Shown one piece after another: positions 52,520 to 61,409 of a DNA stretch of 64,000 nt (position 1 is its first letter; each line of letters starts with the position of its first letter). The notes below the pieces were generated by a model. It was given only the letters and a program-made list of their open reading frames with translations. It was not told the DNA's origin and searched no databases. The stretch is from contig NZ_JAFBDQ010000002.1 in the NCBI RefSeq assembly GCF_016908315.1, positions 1 through 64,000 on the forward strand, written 5' to 3'. A program made the position numbers and the translations under genes. This DNA comes from Halanaerobacter jeridensis (GTDB taxonomy: Bacteria; Bacillota; Halanaerobiia; Halobacteroidales; Halobacteroidaceae).

Positions 52520-53029
52520 ATGAAAGAATTGATCATAAAAAAGTTAAAGGATAGAGGAGTAAAATTGGAAGCGATTTCTGCAGTAGTCTATAAACTACAA
52601 AAACCATATAGTGAAAATCTAACTGTTGAGGAATGTCAAGATGCTTTAGAACATGTTCTAGAAAAAAGAGAAGTGCAATATACTTTGTTAACAGGAATTA
52701 CCCTTGATGAATTAACAGAAAAAGGTGAGTTAGATGAACCATTAGCTGGAATAATAAAAGAAGATGAACCATTGTATGGTGTGGATGAAAGTTTAGCTTT
52801 TGCTATTTCTAGTATTTATGGTACGATTGGATTTACTAGTTTTGGTTATTTAGATAAGCATAAAATGGGAATTATGAAAGAGTTAGATACTAGTGAAAAC
52901 AATGTGAATACTTTTTTGGATGATTTAGTAGCAGGGCTAGCATCTGCAGCTTCAGCTAAAATTGCTCACCAGAAAAGAACTGAATTGAATTTAAAAAAAG
53001 AAAAATTAGAAGAAGAAGATGTATCATAA
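52520..53029 (+). CDS. pgpA: Phosphatidylglycerophosphatase A-related protein (YutG-like)
   Basis: 169 residues from ATG 52520, six bases after AGGGGTGG. Motifs DRGVKLEAISAVVYKLQKPY, GITLDELTEKGELDEPL, PLYGVDESLAFAISSIYGTIGFTSFGYLDK and FLDDLVAGLASAASAKIAH match the soluble PgpA-related group of Firmicutes. They hydrolyse phosphatidylglycerophosphate in phospholipid synthesis. No membrane helix, unlike proteobacterial PgpA. Confidence 0.87.
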   Translation: MKELIIKKLKDRGVKLEAISAVVYKLQKPYSENLTVEECQDALEHVLEKREVQYTLLTGITLDELTEKGELDEPLAGIIKEDEPLYGVDESLAFAISSIYGTIGFTSFGYLDKHKMGIMKELDTSENNVNTFLDDLVAGLASAASAKIAHQKRTELNLKKEKLEEEDVS

Positions 53030-53111
53030 TAAAAATAGTAGCTGGTAGTGAAATTTGGGAAAATTGCTGTATATAGATTGGGCAGTTAGTAAAGCGAAAA
53101 GTAGGGATAAT

Positions 53112-53153
53112 GGGGCTGCACGGAGTGTTTTTTGAATTTTAAAAACACGGAGG
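53112..53153. repeat. GGGCTGCACGGAG hairpin, third copy
   Basis: GGGGCTGCACGGAGTGTTTTT...AAAAACACGGAGGAG repeats the box-stem-box layout of the two copies after guaA (14106-14215): shared GGGCT(A/G)CACGGAG and CGGAGG flanks with a different inner stem (GTGTTTTT/AAAAACAC). Not followed by a T-run. Function unknown. Confidence 0.6.
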
Positions 53154-53292
53154 AGACAGTGAAACAGTAAAACAGTAAAGAGAATAAAGAAAAAATAGGA
53201 AAAAAGAAGTGTAGAGACTTGGCATCGCCAAGTCTTCTAATTAATTAGAAAATAGTTTTAATTGATGGTTTGTATGAAGGAGAGGTATGGTT

Positions 53293-54111
53293 ATGTCACA
53301 AGATAATAATTATTTAGAAGAGTTTGTAGAACTATTTCTAAAGTCAATTCCTATCGGAATGTCTAATACTTTACCGGGGATTAGCGGAGGTACAATGGCT
53401 TTAGTCTTAAAAATGTATGACCGTTTAGTAAACGGAATTAAAAAAATCAATCTAAAAATATTAATTCCGATAGTATTAGGAGCAGTATTTGGCGTTGGAG
53501 TCGGAGCTAAGGTTGTAACTACTTTATTTGAGAGTCAACCGGGATTAATTACTGCTTTTTTATTAGGATTGATTTTAGCTTCTAGTAAAGTAACTTTTGT
53601 ACAGGTAAAAGATTTCAATTGGAAGACGGGAACCTTATTTATCCTTGGATTAGTTATTGCTTTAACTTATTCTGTTGATATTAGTTCAGGGGCAGGAACA
53701 GTAGTAGTTTCGCCAATTGTGGTCTTATTAGGTGGTGCAATTGGTAGTACAGCTATGATTCTACCGGGGATTAGTGGTGGTACTGTACTAATTATGTTGG
53801 GCTTATATGAAAGAATATTATCAGCTATTAGTGCAGTCTTAGATCCCGTTTTGGCCCTGGAATTAAGCGCAATTCCTCTATCTGAAGTAAAAGTCTTATT
53901 TGCTTTTGCTGTAGGTATTGGTGGAGGATTATTGCTCTTCTCTTGGCTTTTGTCTTATTTATTGAATGATTTCAGGTCATTATTAATGGCGTCTTTAACA
54001 GGATTGATTTTAGGTTCAATGCGTAGTGTAATTCCTAATCAATTTGGAGTTAAAGAAGTAATTGGTTTTTCAGTGGGAATTTTAATTATTTATGTCTTAG
54101 ATAAACAATAA
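53293..54111 (+). CDS. popT: DUF368 family polyprenyl-phosphate transporter-like protein
   Basis: 272 residues from ATG 53293, seven bases after AAGGAGAGG. About eight membrane segments arranged as two repeats, each with the family motif: NTLPGISGGTMALVLKMYDRLV and ILPGISGGTVLIMLGLYERIL. DUF368 proteins (PopT) were reported to flip undecaprenyl phosphate back across the membrane for envelope synthesis. The gene symbol rests on family membership only. Confidence 0.85.
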   Translation: MSQDNNYLEEFVELFLKSIPIGMSNTLPGISGGTMALVLKMYDRLVNGIKKINLKILIPIVLGAVFGVGVGAKVVTTLFESQPGLITAFLLGLILASSKVTFVQVKDFNWKTGTLFILGLVIALTYSVDISSGAGTVVVSPIVVLLGGAIGSTAMILPGISGGTVLIMLGLYERILSAISAVLDPVLALELSAIPLSEVKVLFAFAVGIGGGLLLFSWLLSYLLNDFRSLLMASLTGLILGSMRSVIPNQFGVKEVIGFSVGILIIYVLDKQ

Positions 54112-54138
54112 TCTTACTTATTTCAGGAGGATAAAATA

Positions 54139-55548
54139 ATGAACAAGGGTGCTAAGATTATTAGAGATCCGATTCATGGTGATATAAAGATTAAGAAAAA
54201 ATTTGTAGATGTAATTGATACTCCTGAATTTCAAAGATTGAGGCGGATTAATCATTTAGGAACGGGCAATCTTTTATTTCCGGCAGCAGAATATACGCGT
54301 TTTTCTCATTCATTAGGTACTTTTCATGTGATGAAATTGATTATTAATCATTTTGAGGAAGTATTTGCAGAACTTGATTTAGAGGACGAGTTAGGGCAGG
54401 AAGAAAAGAATTTAGCCTTAGCTGCTGCCTTATTGCATGATATTGGTCATGGACCTTTATCACATACTTTTGAAACATTAGTTAGGAATATAGCTGGAGA
54501 TAAGGATTATCTAGAGCATGAAGAATGGAGTAAAATGATTATTACTGCTCCAGAGAGTGAATTACGAAGGGTATTAGAGGATAATTTTGGCCCTGATTTT
54601 CCTAATAAGGTTGCTAAGATAATTAGTACAGGCTATAGATTAGAAAAGCCGGAATTGTTGAGTGCTGGATTTAAAAGAGTTAATATTTTAAATTTGATTT
54701 CTTCACTAATTAGTAGTCAACTAGATGCTGATAGAATGGATTATCTACTTCGCGATTCCTTTTTTACAGGAGTAGAATATGGAGAGTTTGATTTAGCAAG
54801 ATTAATTGAATCATTGAGATTAACAGTCAAAGGAGCTAATTATTATTTGTGTGTACCGCGTAAGTATTTATCATCGATTGAGGAGTATTTATTATCCCGC
54901 TATCATATGTATAAAGATATTTATACTCATCCCTTTAAACGAGAAATAGAAACTATTTTAGTTAAATTATTTAGTCGGGCTAAGAAGTTGTATCAAAAAG
55001 ATAAGCTTAATAACTGTAATTTACCCCAAGCTTTAATTTCTTTATTTAATCAGCAGCAAATAACTATAGAAAGTTATTTGAACTTAGATGATATTGATAT
55101 TCTTAAATTGATTAAAGATTGGAGACAAAGTACTGATCCAGTCCTATCTGAACTAGCTGCAGCTTTTACTGAGCGGAAGAAATTCCAAAAGTTAATGGAG
55201 GCAGATAGAGAAGAAATTGAAAAATTAAAGAAAGAATTAAAGCAAATTTTAAGTGGGTCGGAATTAGAAAGTGTAGAACAGGGATACTTTTGGTTAGAAA
55301 ATCAAGTTGAAGATAGTTTCTATAATGAGTTATACCAAGAGGAAGAAGGAAAGATTAGAATTTTAAATAAAGATGGTTCCTTAGATGACTTTAGAAATGT
55401 ATCAGAGATTATTAGTCGGTCTCATAAACAACCTGATAATAAAAAGCAGGTTTATGTTAATTTTGACTTATTAGCAGAAGAAATAGCTGATCAAAGAAAA
55501 GTACAGCAGTTAAAAGATAAATTAAAAGAAGAGTGGATAAAAAAATAA
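54139..55548 (+). CDS. HD-domain phosphohydrolase (dNTPase-like)
   Basis: This 469-residue protein begins IIRDPIHGDIKI, then EFQRLRRINHLGTGNLLFPAAEYTRFSHSLGTFHVMKL, the HD motif AAALLHDIGHGPLSHTFE and QLDADRMDYLLRDSFFTGVEYG. These are signatures of the SAMHD1/YwfO-like group that hydrolyses nucleoside triphosphates. The C-terminal third is charged and helical. SD AGGAGG. It may share a transcript with the DUF368 gene 27 bp upstream. Confidence 0.9.
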   Translation: MNKGAKIIRDPIHGDIKIKKKFVDVIDTPEFQRLRRINHLGTGNLLFPAAEYTRFSHSLGTFHVMKLIINHFEEVFAELDLEDELGQEEKNLALAAALLHDIGHGPLSHTFETLVRNIAGDKDYLEHEEWSKMIITAPESELRRVLEDNFGPDFPNKVAKIISTGYRLEKPELLSAGFKRVNILNLISSLISSQLDADRMDYLLRDSFFTGVEYGEFDLARLIESLRLTVKGANYYLCVPRKYLSSIEEYLLSRYHMYKDIYTHPFKREIETILVKLFSRAKKLYQKDKLNNCNLPQALISLFNQQQITIESYLNLDDIDILKLIKDWRQSTDPVLSELAAAFTERKKFQKLMEADREEIEKLKKELKQILSGSELESVEQGYFWLENQVEDSFYNELYQEEEGKIRILNKDGSLDDFRNVSEIISRSHKQPDNKKQVYVNFDLLAEEIADQRKVQQLKDKLKEEWIKK

Positions 55549-55560
55549 TAATATTCTCTT

Positions 55561-55623
55561 AGGCATTCTCGTATTCAATTTTGGTTGGAATCCAAATCGA
55601 ATTTTTATATAGCGAGGATGTCT
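55561..55623. other. Long imperfect hairpin after the HD phosphohydrolase gene
   Basis: AGGCATTCTCG pairs with CGAGGATGTCT, and inside it ATTCAATTTTGG with CCAAATCGAAT. It could end the transcript (a TTATTTATTT follows) or be a small inserted hairpin. Confidence 0.45.
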
Positions 55624-55748
55624 TATTTATTTAAAGTTTAATTGTAAATTTTTCTATCTGAATAAAAAATCAATTGGAATCTCTTTGGGAAGTTTTGATA
55701 AAGAATGATAGAATATAGTTAGTGATTTTAAGCTAAGAGGTGATAAAT

Positions 55749-56696
55749 ATGGAAAATGATCTGCTTAAACGTAATAATTATGAATATGAGTTGATTGATT
55801 ATCAAGAAGGTTTACCAATGAAAATATTTATGCAGGGTTTTTTTGAAGCAGATTATCATTGGCATAAAGAAATTGAAATTATTCTTGTTTTAAAGGGACA
55901 ATTAAATATCAAGATCGGTAGTGATGATTATTTATTAGAGGAAGATGATTTGATTGTAATTAACAGTAATCAAGTTCATAGTACTACTGACCAAGCTGAA
56001 GATATTATTTTATTAGTGATGCAGATTGATCCTAGTTACTATAATGAATTTCAACCCCAATTAAGCAATGTCTTTTTTGAATTTAAGCCTTTTTTAGAAA
56101 AAGGAGCAGCACAACAAAAATTTCATCAGATTAGAAGCTTTTTAGCAGAAATAATGTGGGAATTAAATGAAAAAGATGAAGCTTATCAACTTAAAATAAA
56201 AGGCATTATAAATTCTTTAGTTGTTTATTTGCTCAGAAATTTAAATTATGAGACTGTTGATCAGGAAAATGTTAAATTACAAGAAGAAAGTTTAGAACGG
56301 CTGCAGAGAATTATCAATTATATTGATAATAATTATGCACAGGAGATATCACTACGGACTATAGCAGAAAGAGAAAATTTGAGTTATTATTATTTGTCAC
56401 ATTTTTTTAAAGATAAGATGGGCATCTCTTTTCAAAAGTACTTAAATGAAGTTAGAATCAAAAAAGCTGAACCACTATTGAGAAATAAAGAAAAAACAAT
56501 TACAGACATATCTTATCAAGTTGGTTTTGCTAATCCTAAATCTTTCTATAGAGTCTTTAAGAATAAATTTGATTCTACCCCAGGGGCTTATAGAGAAGAC
56601 CTAGAAGCAGATAGTAATGATAAGTTTAAAGAAGATAGTTGTTTAGACTTTGATCAAAATTTAGCATTTGAAAAATTATTCAGTTATAGAAGTTAA
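55749..56696 (+). CDS. AraC-family transcriptional regulator with cupin domain
   Basis: 315 residues from ATG 55749 (the in-frame GTG at 55740 lies within the SD AGAGGTGA). The N-terminal cupin has MQGFFEADYHWHKEIEIILVLKGQLNIKIGSDDY and VINSNQVHSTT. The C-terminal pair of helix-turn-helix motifs is ISLRTIAERENLSYYYLSHFFKDKMGISFQKYLNEVRI and ITDISYQVGFANPKSFYRVFKNKFDSTPGAYRE. Such regulators usually activate sugar genes, and a GH3 glycosidase follows, a likely target. Confidence 0.92.
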   Translation: MENDLLKRNNYEYELIDYQEGLPMKIFMQGFFEADYHWHKEIEIILVLKGQLNIKIGSDDYLLEEDDLIVINSNQVHSTTDQAEDIILLVMQIDPSYYNEFQPQLSNVFFEFKPFLEKGAAQQKFHQIRSFLAEIMWELNEKDEAYQLKIKGIINSLVVYLLRNLNYETVDQENVKLQEESLERLQRIINYIDNNYAQEISLRTIAERENLSYYYLSHFFKDKMGISFQKYLNEVRIKKAEPLLRNKEKTITDISYQVGFANPKSFYRVFKNKFDSTPGAYREDLEADSNDKFKEDSCLDFDQNLAFEKLFSYRS

Positions 56697-56808
56697 AATA
56701 AATGCGACCGCAAAAAAGAACATAAAGATAAAGCAAATATTTAAATGCAATAATGTAGAAATAACTATAAAATTTTAATGTACTCAGATAATATAGGGGG
56801 GCATTAAA

Positions 56809-56871
56809 GTGAAGATAGATATCGAGAAAATATTATGGTTTGTAGACTTATATAACATAGGAGGTCGATAA
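56809..56871 (+). CDS. Upstream ORF repeating the start of the GH3 gene (20 codons)
   Basis: GTG 56809 after a GGGGGG SD encodes VKIDIEKILWFVDLYNIGGR and stops 2 bp before the GH3 start. Its first seven codons copy those of the downstream gene (GTGGAGATAGATATCGAAAAA against GTGAAGATAGATATCGAGAAA). The SD for the GH3 gene lies inside its last codons. It is either a translated leader or the remnant of a small duplication. Confidence 0.4.
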   Translation: MKIDIEKILWFVDLYNIGGR

Positions 56872-56873
56872 TT

Positions 56874-59108
56874 GTGGAGATAGATATCGAAAAATTGATT
56901 GCAAAATTGACTGTAGAAGAGAAAATTAAACTTCTTTCTGGTGGAGATGCTTGGCATACTCAAGAAATAGAATCTGTGGATATTCCTAATATTACATTAA
57001 CTGATGGGCCACATGGAGTTAGGTTAGAAGACAAAGAAGCAGGAGAGTTTTTTCAATCAAAGCCGGCTACTTCTTTTCCAATAGAAGCTGCTATGGCTGC
57101 TAGTTGGAATCAAGATCTAATTGAAGAGATGGGCCAAAAAATGGGTGAAGAGTGTCAATACTATGATGTTGGAGTTTTATTAGGACCGGGAGTTAATGGT
57201 AAGCGTTCTCCTTTAGCAGGTAGAAATTTTGAATACTTTTCTGAAGACCCTTATCTCTCAGGGAAGATAGGAGCATCTTTTGTAAAGGGCGTGCAATCAG
57301 AAGGAGTAGGAACTTCTGTTAAGCATTATGTTGCTAATGAACAAGAAACTAATCGGATGGTTGTCAGTAGTGAAGTTGATGAACGAACATTAAGAGAAAT
57401 TTATTTACTTCCTTTTGAGATGATCGTTAAGGAAGCAAATCCGTGGACTATGATGTGTGCTTATAATAAAGTGAATGGAACACATATGTCGCAAAATAAG
57501 AAGTATTTAGTAGATGTATTAAAAGATGAATGGGGTTATGAAGGATTGATAATGTCTGATTGGGGCGCTGTAAGTGATAAAGTAGCTTCAATCAAAGCAG
57601 GTTTGGATTTAGAAATGCCGGGACCTGGTAAAGAAGATGAAAAGGCACTGCAGGCTTTTGAAGCAGGAGAACTGACTATAGAAGAGATCAATGCTCGGGT
57701 AAAAGTAGTTTTAGAACTAGTGGAAAAAGTTTTAACTGAGCAGAAGGATGTAGATGAGTGTGATTTTGAGCAAAATCATAAGGTGGCTCGTAAAGTAGCT
57801 GAAGAATCTATGGTGTTATTAAAGAATGAAGCAGATATTTTACCACTAGCAGAAGATAGTGATTTAGCTGTGCTTGGTAAATTTGCTCAAGAACCTCGTT
57901 TTCAAGGAGGCGGAAGTTCACAACTTAATCCTTATAATTTAGAAACTCCTCTAGCTGAAATTAAGAAGCACGGTACAGTAGATTATGCTCCAGGTTATGA
58001 AGATGAAGAAATAAACGAGGACTTAATAGCAGAAGCTTGTGAGATAGCTCAAGATAAAGATAAGGTGATTATCTTTGCGGGAACGACAGAAAAAATAGAA
58101 TGTGAAGGATATGATAGAAAAGATATCAGTATTCCTGAAAGTCATATCCAATTAATTAAAGAAGTAGCTAAAGTTAATCAAAATATTGTAGTAGTTACTA
58201 ATAGTGGAGCTGCAATTGATATTGAAGAATTTGAAGCGCAGGCTCGAGGAATAGTTCATGCCTGGTTACCTGGCCAAGCGGGGGGCAGTGCTCTAGCTAA
58301 TATTTTATTTGCTAAAACAAATCCATCTGGTAAACTAAGTGAAACTTTCCCTATAGCTTATGAGCATAATCCTACTCATTTAAGTTTTCCGGGGGATATT
58401 AAACAGGTAGAATATAAAGAAGAAGTTTTTGTAGGCTATCGCTATTATGATGCGAAAAAATTAGATGTAAAATATCCATTTGGTTTTGGATTGTCTTATA
58501 CTGAATTTGAATATTCTAATTTGGAGTTATCTAAAAGAAAACTTAAAAATGGAGAAGGATTAGTAGTATCTGCTGATATTAAAAACACTGGTGATTATGC
58601 TGGACAAGAAGTAGTACAGCTTTATGTCAAGGATCATGAAGCTGTAGTTAGAAGACCTGAAAAGGAATTAAAAGGATTTACTAAAGTTCATTTAGAACCA
58701 GGAGAAAGTAAAAGAATTAATATCAAATTAGATGAACGAGACTTTTCTTTTTATTCTGAAAAATTAGGTGAATTTGCTGTTGAGTCTGGTCAATTTGATA
58801 TTATGCTAGGTTCATCTTCTAGAGATATTAGAGCAGTAGAAACAATGGAGTTTGATTCTAATGATGATTTGCGAGAACCTTTAACTGTAAATCACAGTAT
58901 TGAAAAATTATTAGAAGATGAAAGAACAGGAGCAGAAATCAAAGCTATTTTGGATGAAATAGATATAGACCAAGATAATAATTTTTACTCTATTTTATTG
59001 GGAATGCCTTTAACTGTGGCAACTGGAATTTTAAGATCCTTTAACTTTTCTGAAGAAAAGATAGAGCAGTTAGCAGAGATACTTGAAAACACTGATGAAG
59101 AATTATAA
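56874..59108 (+). CDS. Glycoside hydrolase family 3 beta-glucosidase
   Basis: This 744-residue protein has a GH3 N-terminal barrel with LTDGPHGVRLED, LGPGVNGKRSPLAGRNFEYFSEDP, SVKHYVANEQETNR and nucleophile Asp229 in GLIMSDWGAVSD. The GH3 C-terminal domain has GGGSSQLNPY and a fibronectin III-like tail (EEVFVGYRYYDAKKLDVKYPFGFGLSYTEFEY, NTGDYAGQEVVQLYV). An extra 80-residue helical end follows. No signal peptide, so imported oligosaccharides are cut inside the cell. GTG start with AGGAGG. Substrate (glucoside or xyloside) not readable. Confidence 0.93.
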   Translation: MEIDIEKLIAKLTVEEKIKLLSGGDAWHTQEIESVDIPNITLTDGPHGVRLEDKEAGEFFQSKPATSFPIEAAMAASWNQDLIEEMGQKMGEECQYYDVGVLLGPGVNGKRSPLAGRNFEYFSEDPYLSGKIGASFVKGVQSEGVGTSVKHYVANEQETNRMVVSSEVDERTLREIYLLPFEMIVKEANPWTMMCAYNKVNGTHMSQNKKYLVDVLKDEWGYEGLIMSDWGAVSDKVASIKAGLDLEMPGPGKEDEKALQAFEAGELTIEEINARVKVVLELVEKVLTEQKDVDECDFEQNHKVARKVAEESMVLLKNEADILPLAEDSDLAVLGKFAQEPRFQGGGSSQLNPYNLETPLAEIKKHGTVDYAPGYEDEEINEDLIAEACEIAQDKDKVIIFAGTTEKIECEGYDRKDISIPESHIQLIKEVAKVNQNIVVVTNSGAAIDIEEFEAQARGIVHAWLPGQAGGSALANILFAKTNPSGKLSETFPIAYEHNPTHLSFPGDIKQVEYKEEVFVGYRYYDAKKLDVKYPFGFGLSYTEFEYSNLELSKRKLKNGEGLVVSADIKNTGDYAGQEVVQLYVKDHEAVVRRPEKELKGFTKVHLEPGESKRINIKLDERDFSFYSEKLGEFAVESGQFDIMLGSSSRDIRAVETMEFDSNDDLREPLTVNHSIEKLLEDERTGAEIKAILDEIDIDQDNNFYSILLGMPLTVATGILRSFNFSEEKIEQLAEILENTDEEL

Positions 59109-59135
59109 AAAAATGTCTTTAATTAATACATTTAG

Positions 59136-59174
59136 AAATAGCACCTAGGCCTGCAGGTCTAGGTGCTATTTCAT
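59136..59174 (+). terminator. Terminator after the GH3 gene
   Basis: AAATAGCACCTAG/CTAGGTGCTATTT around GCCTGCAGGT, followed by CATTT. Strong stem, weak T-tract. Confidence 0.75.
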
Positions 59175-59294
59175 TTAAAAAAGAAGAAGTTTGAACAAAA
59201 ATAACGAATAAATAATATTAATGTCATTGATTATAAATAGAAATTATAGTATAATCAATTTCGAATGCTATTATTTACATAAGGAGGAGAAAAC

Positions 59295-59780
59295 GTGAAG
59301 AAAAAAGCTATTTTAATCTGTTTAGCTTTACTGCTTGTTGTCTCAGGAAGTTGTTTAGCCGAGGATAAGAAGGAAGAAGAAGGGATTGATATTAACCGTA
59401 ATATTAATTTGATTGTACAAGAAAAAGATCCCCAAACTGCTTATGAATTATCATTAACTCCTGTTTTTGGCCCAGAAGTTGCAGCTAATTATGTTTCTCA
59501 TAAGCCAATTGAGTGGCAGGGTAATAAAAATTTAATTCATAAGGCTAATGCTCAGACTATGTTTAATTTATCAGAAATACTAGCTGGACTAGTATTGGGT
59601 ATAGCTGCTGAGGAAGATGAAGATGGCAATGGTGGAGTATATGTTGCTAGTGGATTCTTAGTAGCATATATGCATAATCATTTCTTTGGAAAAGATATGG
59701 CAGAAGAAGCTGTTGAATATAATAAAAAGTTGTATGAAAAATTTGATTGGAATCCACCAAAAGTAAAATTAGAGAAATAA
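59295..59780 (+). CDS. Secreted hypothetical protein
   Basis: This 161-residue protein from a GTG (SD AAGGAGGAG) has a clear signal peptide MKKKAILICLALLLVVSGSCLAEDKK. The Cys before LAED could alternatively suit a lipoprotein. The mature part has a small hydrophobic stretch (FNLSEILAGLVLGIAA) and the segment GVYVASGFLVAYMHNHFFG. No family recognised. It faces the ankyrin/beta-barrel gene across a shared terminator and is probably periplasmic or outer-membrane associated. Confidence 0.72.
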   Translation: MKKKAILICLALLLVVSGSCLAEDKKEEEGIDINRNINLIVQEKDPQTAYELSLTPVFGPEVAANYVSHKPIEWQGNKNLIHKANAQTMFNLSEILAGLVLGIAAEEDEDGNGGVYVASGFLVAYMHNHFFGKDMAEEAVEYNKKLYEKFDWNPPKVKLEK

Positions 59781-59786
59781 TAACAT

Positions 59787-59827
59787 AGAACAAACAAACT
59801 CACGGCATTTGCCGTGAGTTTGTTTTT
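59787..59827. terminator. Bidirectional terminator between two envelope genes
   Basis: AACAAACTCACGGCA/TGCCGTGAGTTTGTT around TT, followed by TTTAAAAT. The exact palindrome serves both converging genes. Confidence 0.85.
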
Positions 59828-60956
59828 AAAATTTGATATTAAATCCACCTTGTAATCCATAACTACTAAAATTAATTTCAGTAGCATAGATTTCATTTTG
59901 TATTTGTCTATAGATTAAACTAGTACTCAAATTTAATCTATTATTAATCTCTTTTTCTAATCTAAGACCAGTTTTGAAACCTAATCCGGCATTTTTAGAA
60001 TTAGTGCTCAAAGTATAATTAATTCCTGCTCCTGCAAAGAAGAAATGATAATCAAAGATTAAAAATAGATTAGTAAATGAAATTGAAGAATAATTATTTT
60101 GTAAAGCATCTTGTAGGTATTCTAATTCTACTCCTAAAGCCATATTTCTTTTTAAATAATATTTGTAACCTACAAATCCTCCTAATCCTTGACTAGAAGA
60201 TTGAAGGTTTAATTCGTTATTATTAAAACTATAACTATTATAACTAACACCATCGTAAAAAGTAGAACGTTTTTTAAATGGTGTTGTTTTATTTTTTTGT
60301 TTATTCTTTTTAGGTTCTTGAGGTTTAGGTTGTTTAGATTGCTTAGGTTTATCTTTTATAATCTCTAATTGCTTATTTGATTGGGGATTATTTTCTTTTG
60401 CTTTATCATTTTTAGTTTTATTAACATCTAATAAAACTTTTTTTAATTCAGAATTATTATTTGCTTTACTTATATCTACAGCAGTTTTATTCTGATTGTT
60501 GTGTATATCAGTTTCTGCTTTAGCTTCAATTAGAATTTTAGCTAGTTCTAAATTATTATTCTTAGCTGCCCAAATTAAAGCAGTATTACCGCTAGGTGAT
60601 TGATAGTTAATATTTGCTCCAGCATCTAATAATTCTTTTACTACAGATGGCTTGTTTCCATTTTTAACAGCATAAAGTAAAGCAGTTAATCCATTATCAT
60701 CCTTTAAGTTAACTTCTGCACCTTGCTGAATTAACAAAGCAGTAACTTTATAGTCTTTATTATAACCTGCTGCCCACATTAATGGTGTTTTGCCATTTTG
60801 ATCTTGAATATTAATATCTCTAATCCTTTTAATAGAGTTTTTAGCTTGCTCATATGAACAAAAGCGCCATCCAATTGGTGCAGCTAAAATACTATTACTG
60901 AAGGTGAATAGATATATGAACAAAAACAAAAGTAATAATTTGTTATTTTTCTTCAT
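59826..60956 (-). CDS. Ankyrin-repeat protein with C-terminal outer-membrane beta-barrel
   Basis: This 376-residue protein has a signal peptide (MKKNNKLLLLFLFIYLFTFSNSILA). Three to four ankyrin repeats follow at about 45-160 (NGKTPLMWAAGYNKDYKVTALLIQQGAEVN, NGLTALLYAVKNG, SGNTALIWAAKNNNLELAKILIEAKAE), then a K/N/Q/P-rich linker (about 175-225). The end is about 145 residues of alternating strands (GGFVGYKYYLKRNMALGVELEYL, LFLIFDYHFFFAGAGINYTL, LGFKTGLRLEKEINNRLNLSTSLIYRQ) finishing in NIKF. A C-terminal Phe after an amphipathic strand is typical of BAM-assembled barrels. It implies an outer membrane with ankyrin repeats exposed in the periplasm. Confidence 0.78.
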   Translation of the reverse strand: MKKNNKLLLLFLFIYLFTFSNSILAAPIGWRFCSYEQAKNSIKRIRDINIQDQNGKTPLMWAAGYNKDYKVTALLIQQGAEVNLKDDNGLTALLYAVKNGNKPSVVKELLDAGANINYQSPSGNTALIWAAKNNNLELAKILIEAKAETDIHNNQNKTAVDISKANNNSELKKVLLDVNKTKNDKAKENNPQSNKQLEIIKDKPKQSKQPKPQEPKKNKQKNKTTPFKKRSTFYDGVSYNSYSFNNNELNLQSSSQGLGGFVGYKYYLKRNMALGVELEYLQDALQNNYSSISFTNLFLIFDYHFFFAGAGINYTLSTNSKNAGLGFKTGLRLEKEINNRLNLSTSLIYRQIQNEIYATEINFSSYGLQGGFNIKF

Positions 60957-61107
60957 CAGATCACTCCTTTGCTACTTGTAATATTGATCTTTAATTTATA
61001 ATAAAAGCTTACTAATTAATTCAATTCAATAAAAATTAAAATAGTCCTTTGCTAACAGGAGTTTAAAAAATAAAAATTATAATTATGCTAAGATTCACTA
61101 TTTTATC

Positions 61108-61136
61108 TTGACATTAATTGGATTGTACGTTATGAT
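61108..61136 (+). promoter_or_regulatory. Promoter of mtrB and probably the trp leader
   Basis: TTGACA (61108-61113), 17 nt, TATGAT (61131-61136). Transcription would start near 61143, leaving a leader of about 30 nt that is almost wholly the GAG array at 61152-61174. Confidence 0.85.
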
Positions 61137-61151
61137 AAAGATAACTAATTC

Positions 61152-61174
61152 GAGATGAGTTGAGGTGAGAAGAG
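61152..61174 (+). promoter_or_regulatory. Candidate TRAP-binding site over the mtrB ribosome binding site
   Basis: Five GAG triplets at 61152, 61157, 61162, 61167 and 61172, each separated by exactly two bases, end directly before the ATG. TRAP binds (G/U)AG repeats spaced by two or three bases. GAGGTGAGAAGAG also serves as the SD, so bound TRAP would block its own translation. Confidence 0.6.
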
Positions 61175-61390
61175 ATGATGGCTAATGAAGATTATGTAGT
61201 TGTAAAAGCTTTAGAAAATGGAGTAACAATTATTGGTTTGACTAGAGGAGAAGAAACTAAATTTCATCATACAGAAAAGTTAGATAAGGGTGAAGTTATG
61301 GTCGCCCAGTTCACAGAGAATACTTCTGCGATTAAGATTAGAGGAAAGGCAGAGTTAATTACTGAGCACGGAAAAGTGGAATCAGAATAG
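61175..61390 (+). CDS. mtrB: Tryptophan RNA-binding attenuation protein TRAP
   Basis: This 71-residue protein is close to Bacillus MtrB along its whole length: [40 protein letters not shown] and [14 protein letters not shown]. The lysines and arginine of KLDKGE and IKIRG are the RNA-contacting residues. TRAP forms an 11-subunit ring that, with tryptophan bound, wraps (G/U)AG repeats to stop trp transcription or translation. The trp leader follows immediately, so here the regulator is part of the trp transcription unit. No anti-TRAP gene seen. Confidence 0.95.
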   Translation: MMANEDYVVVKALENGVTIIGLTRGEETKFHHTEKLDKGEVMVAQFTENTSAIKIRGKAELITEHGKVESE

Positions 61391-61409
61391 TATAAATATA
61401 TAGATATAT

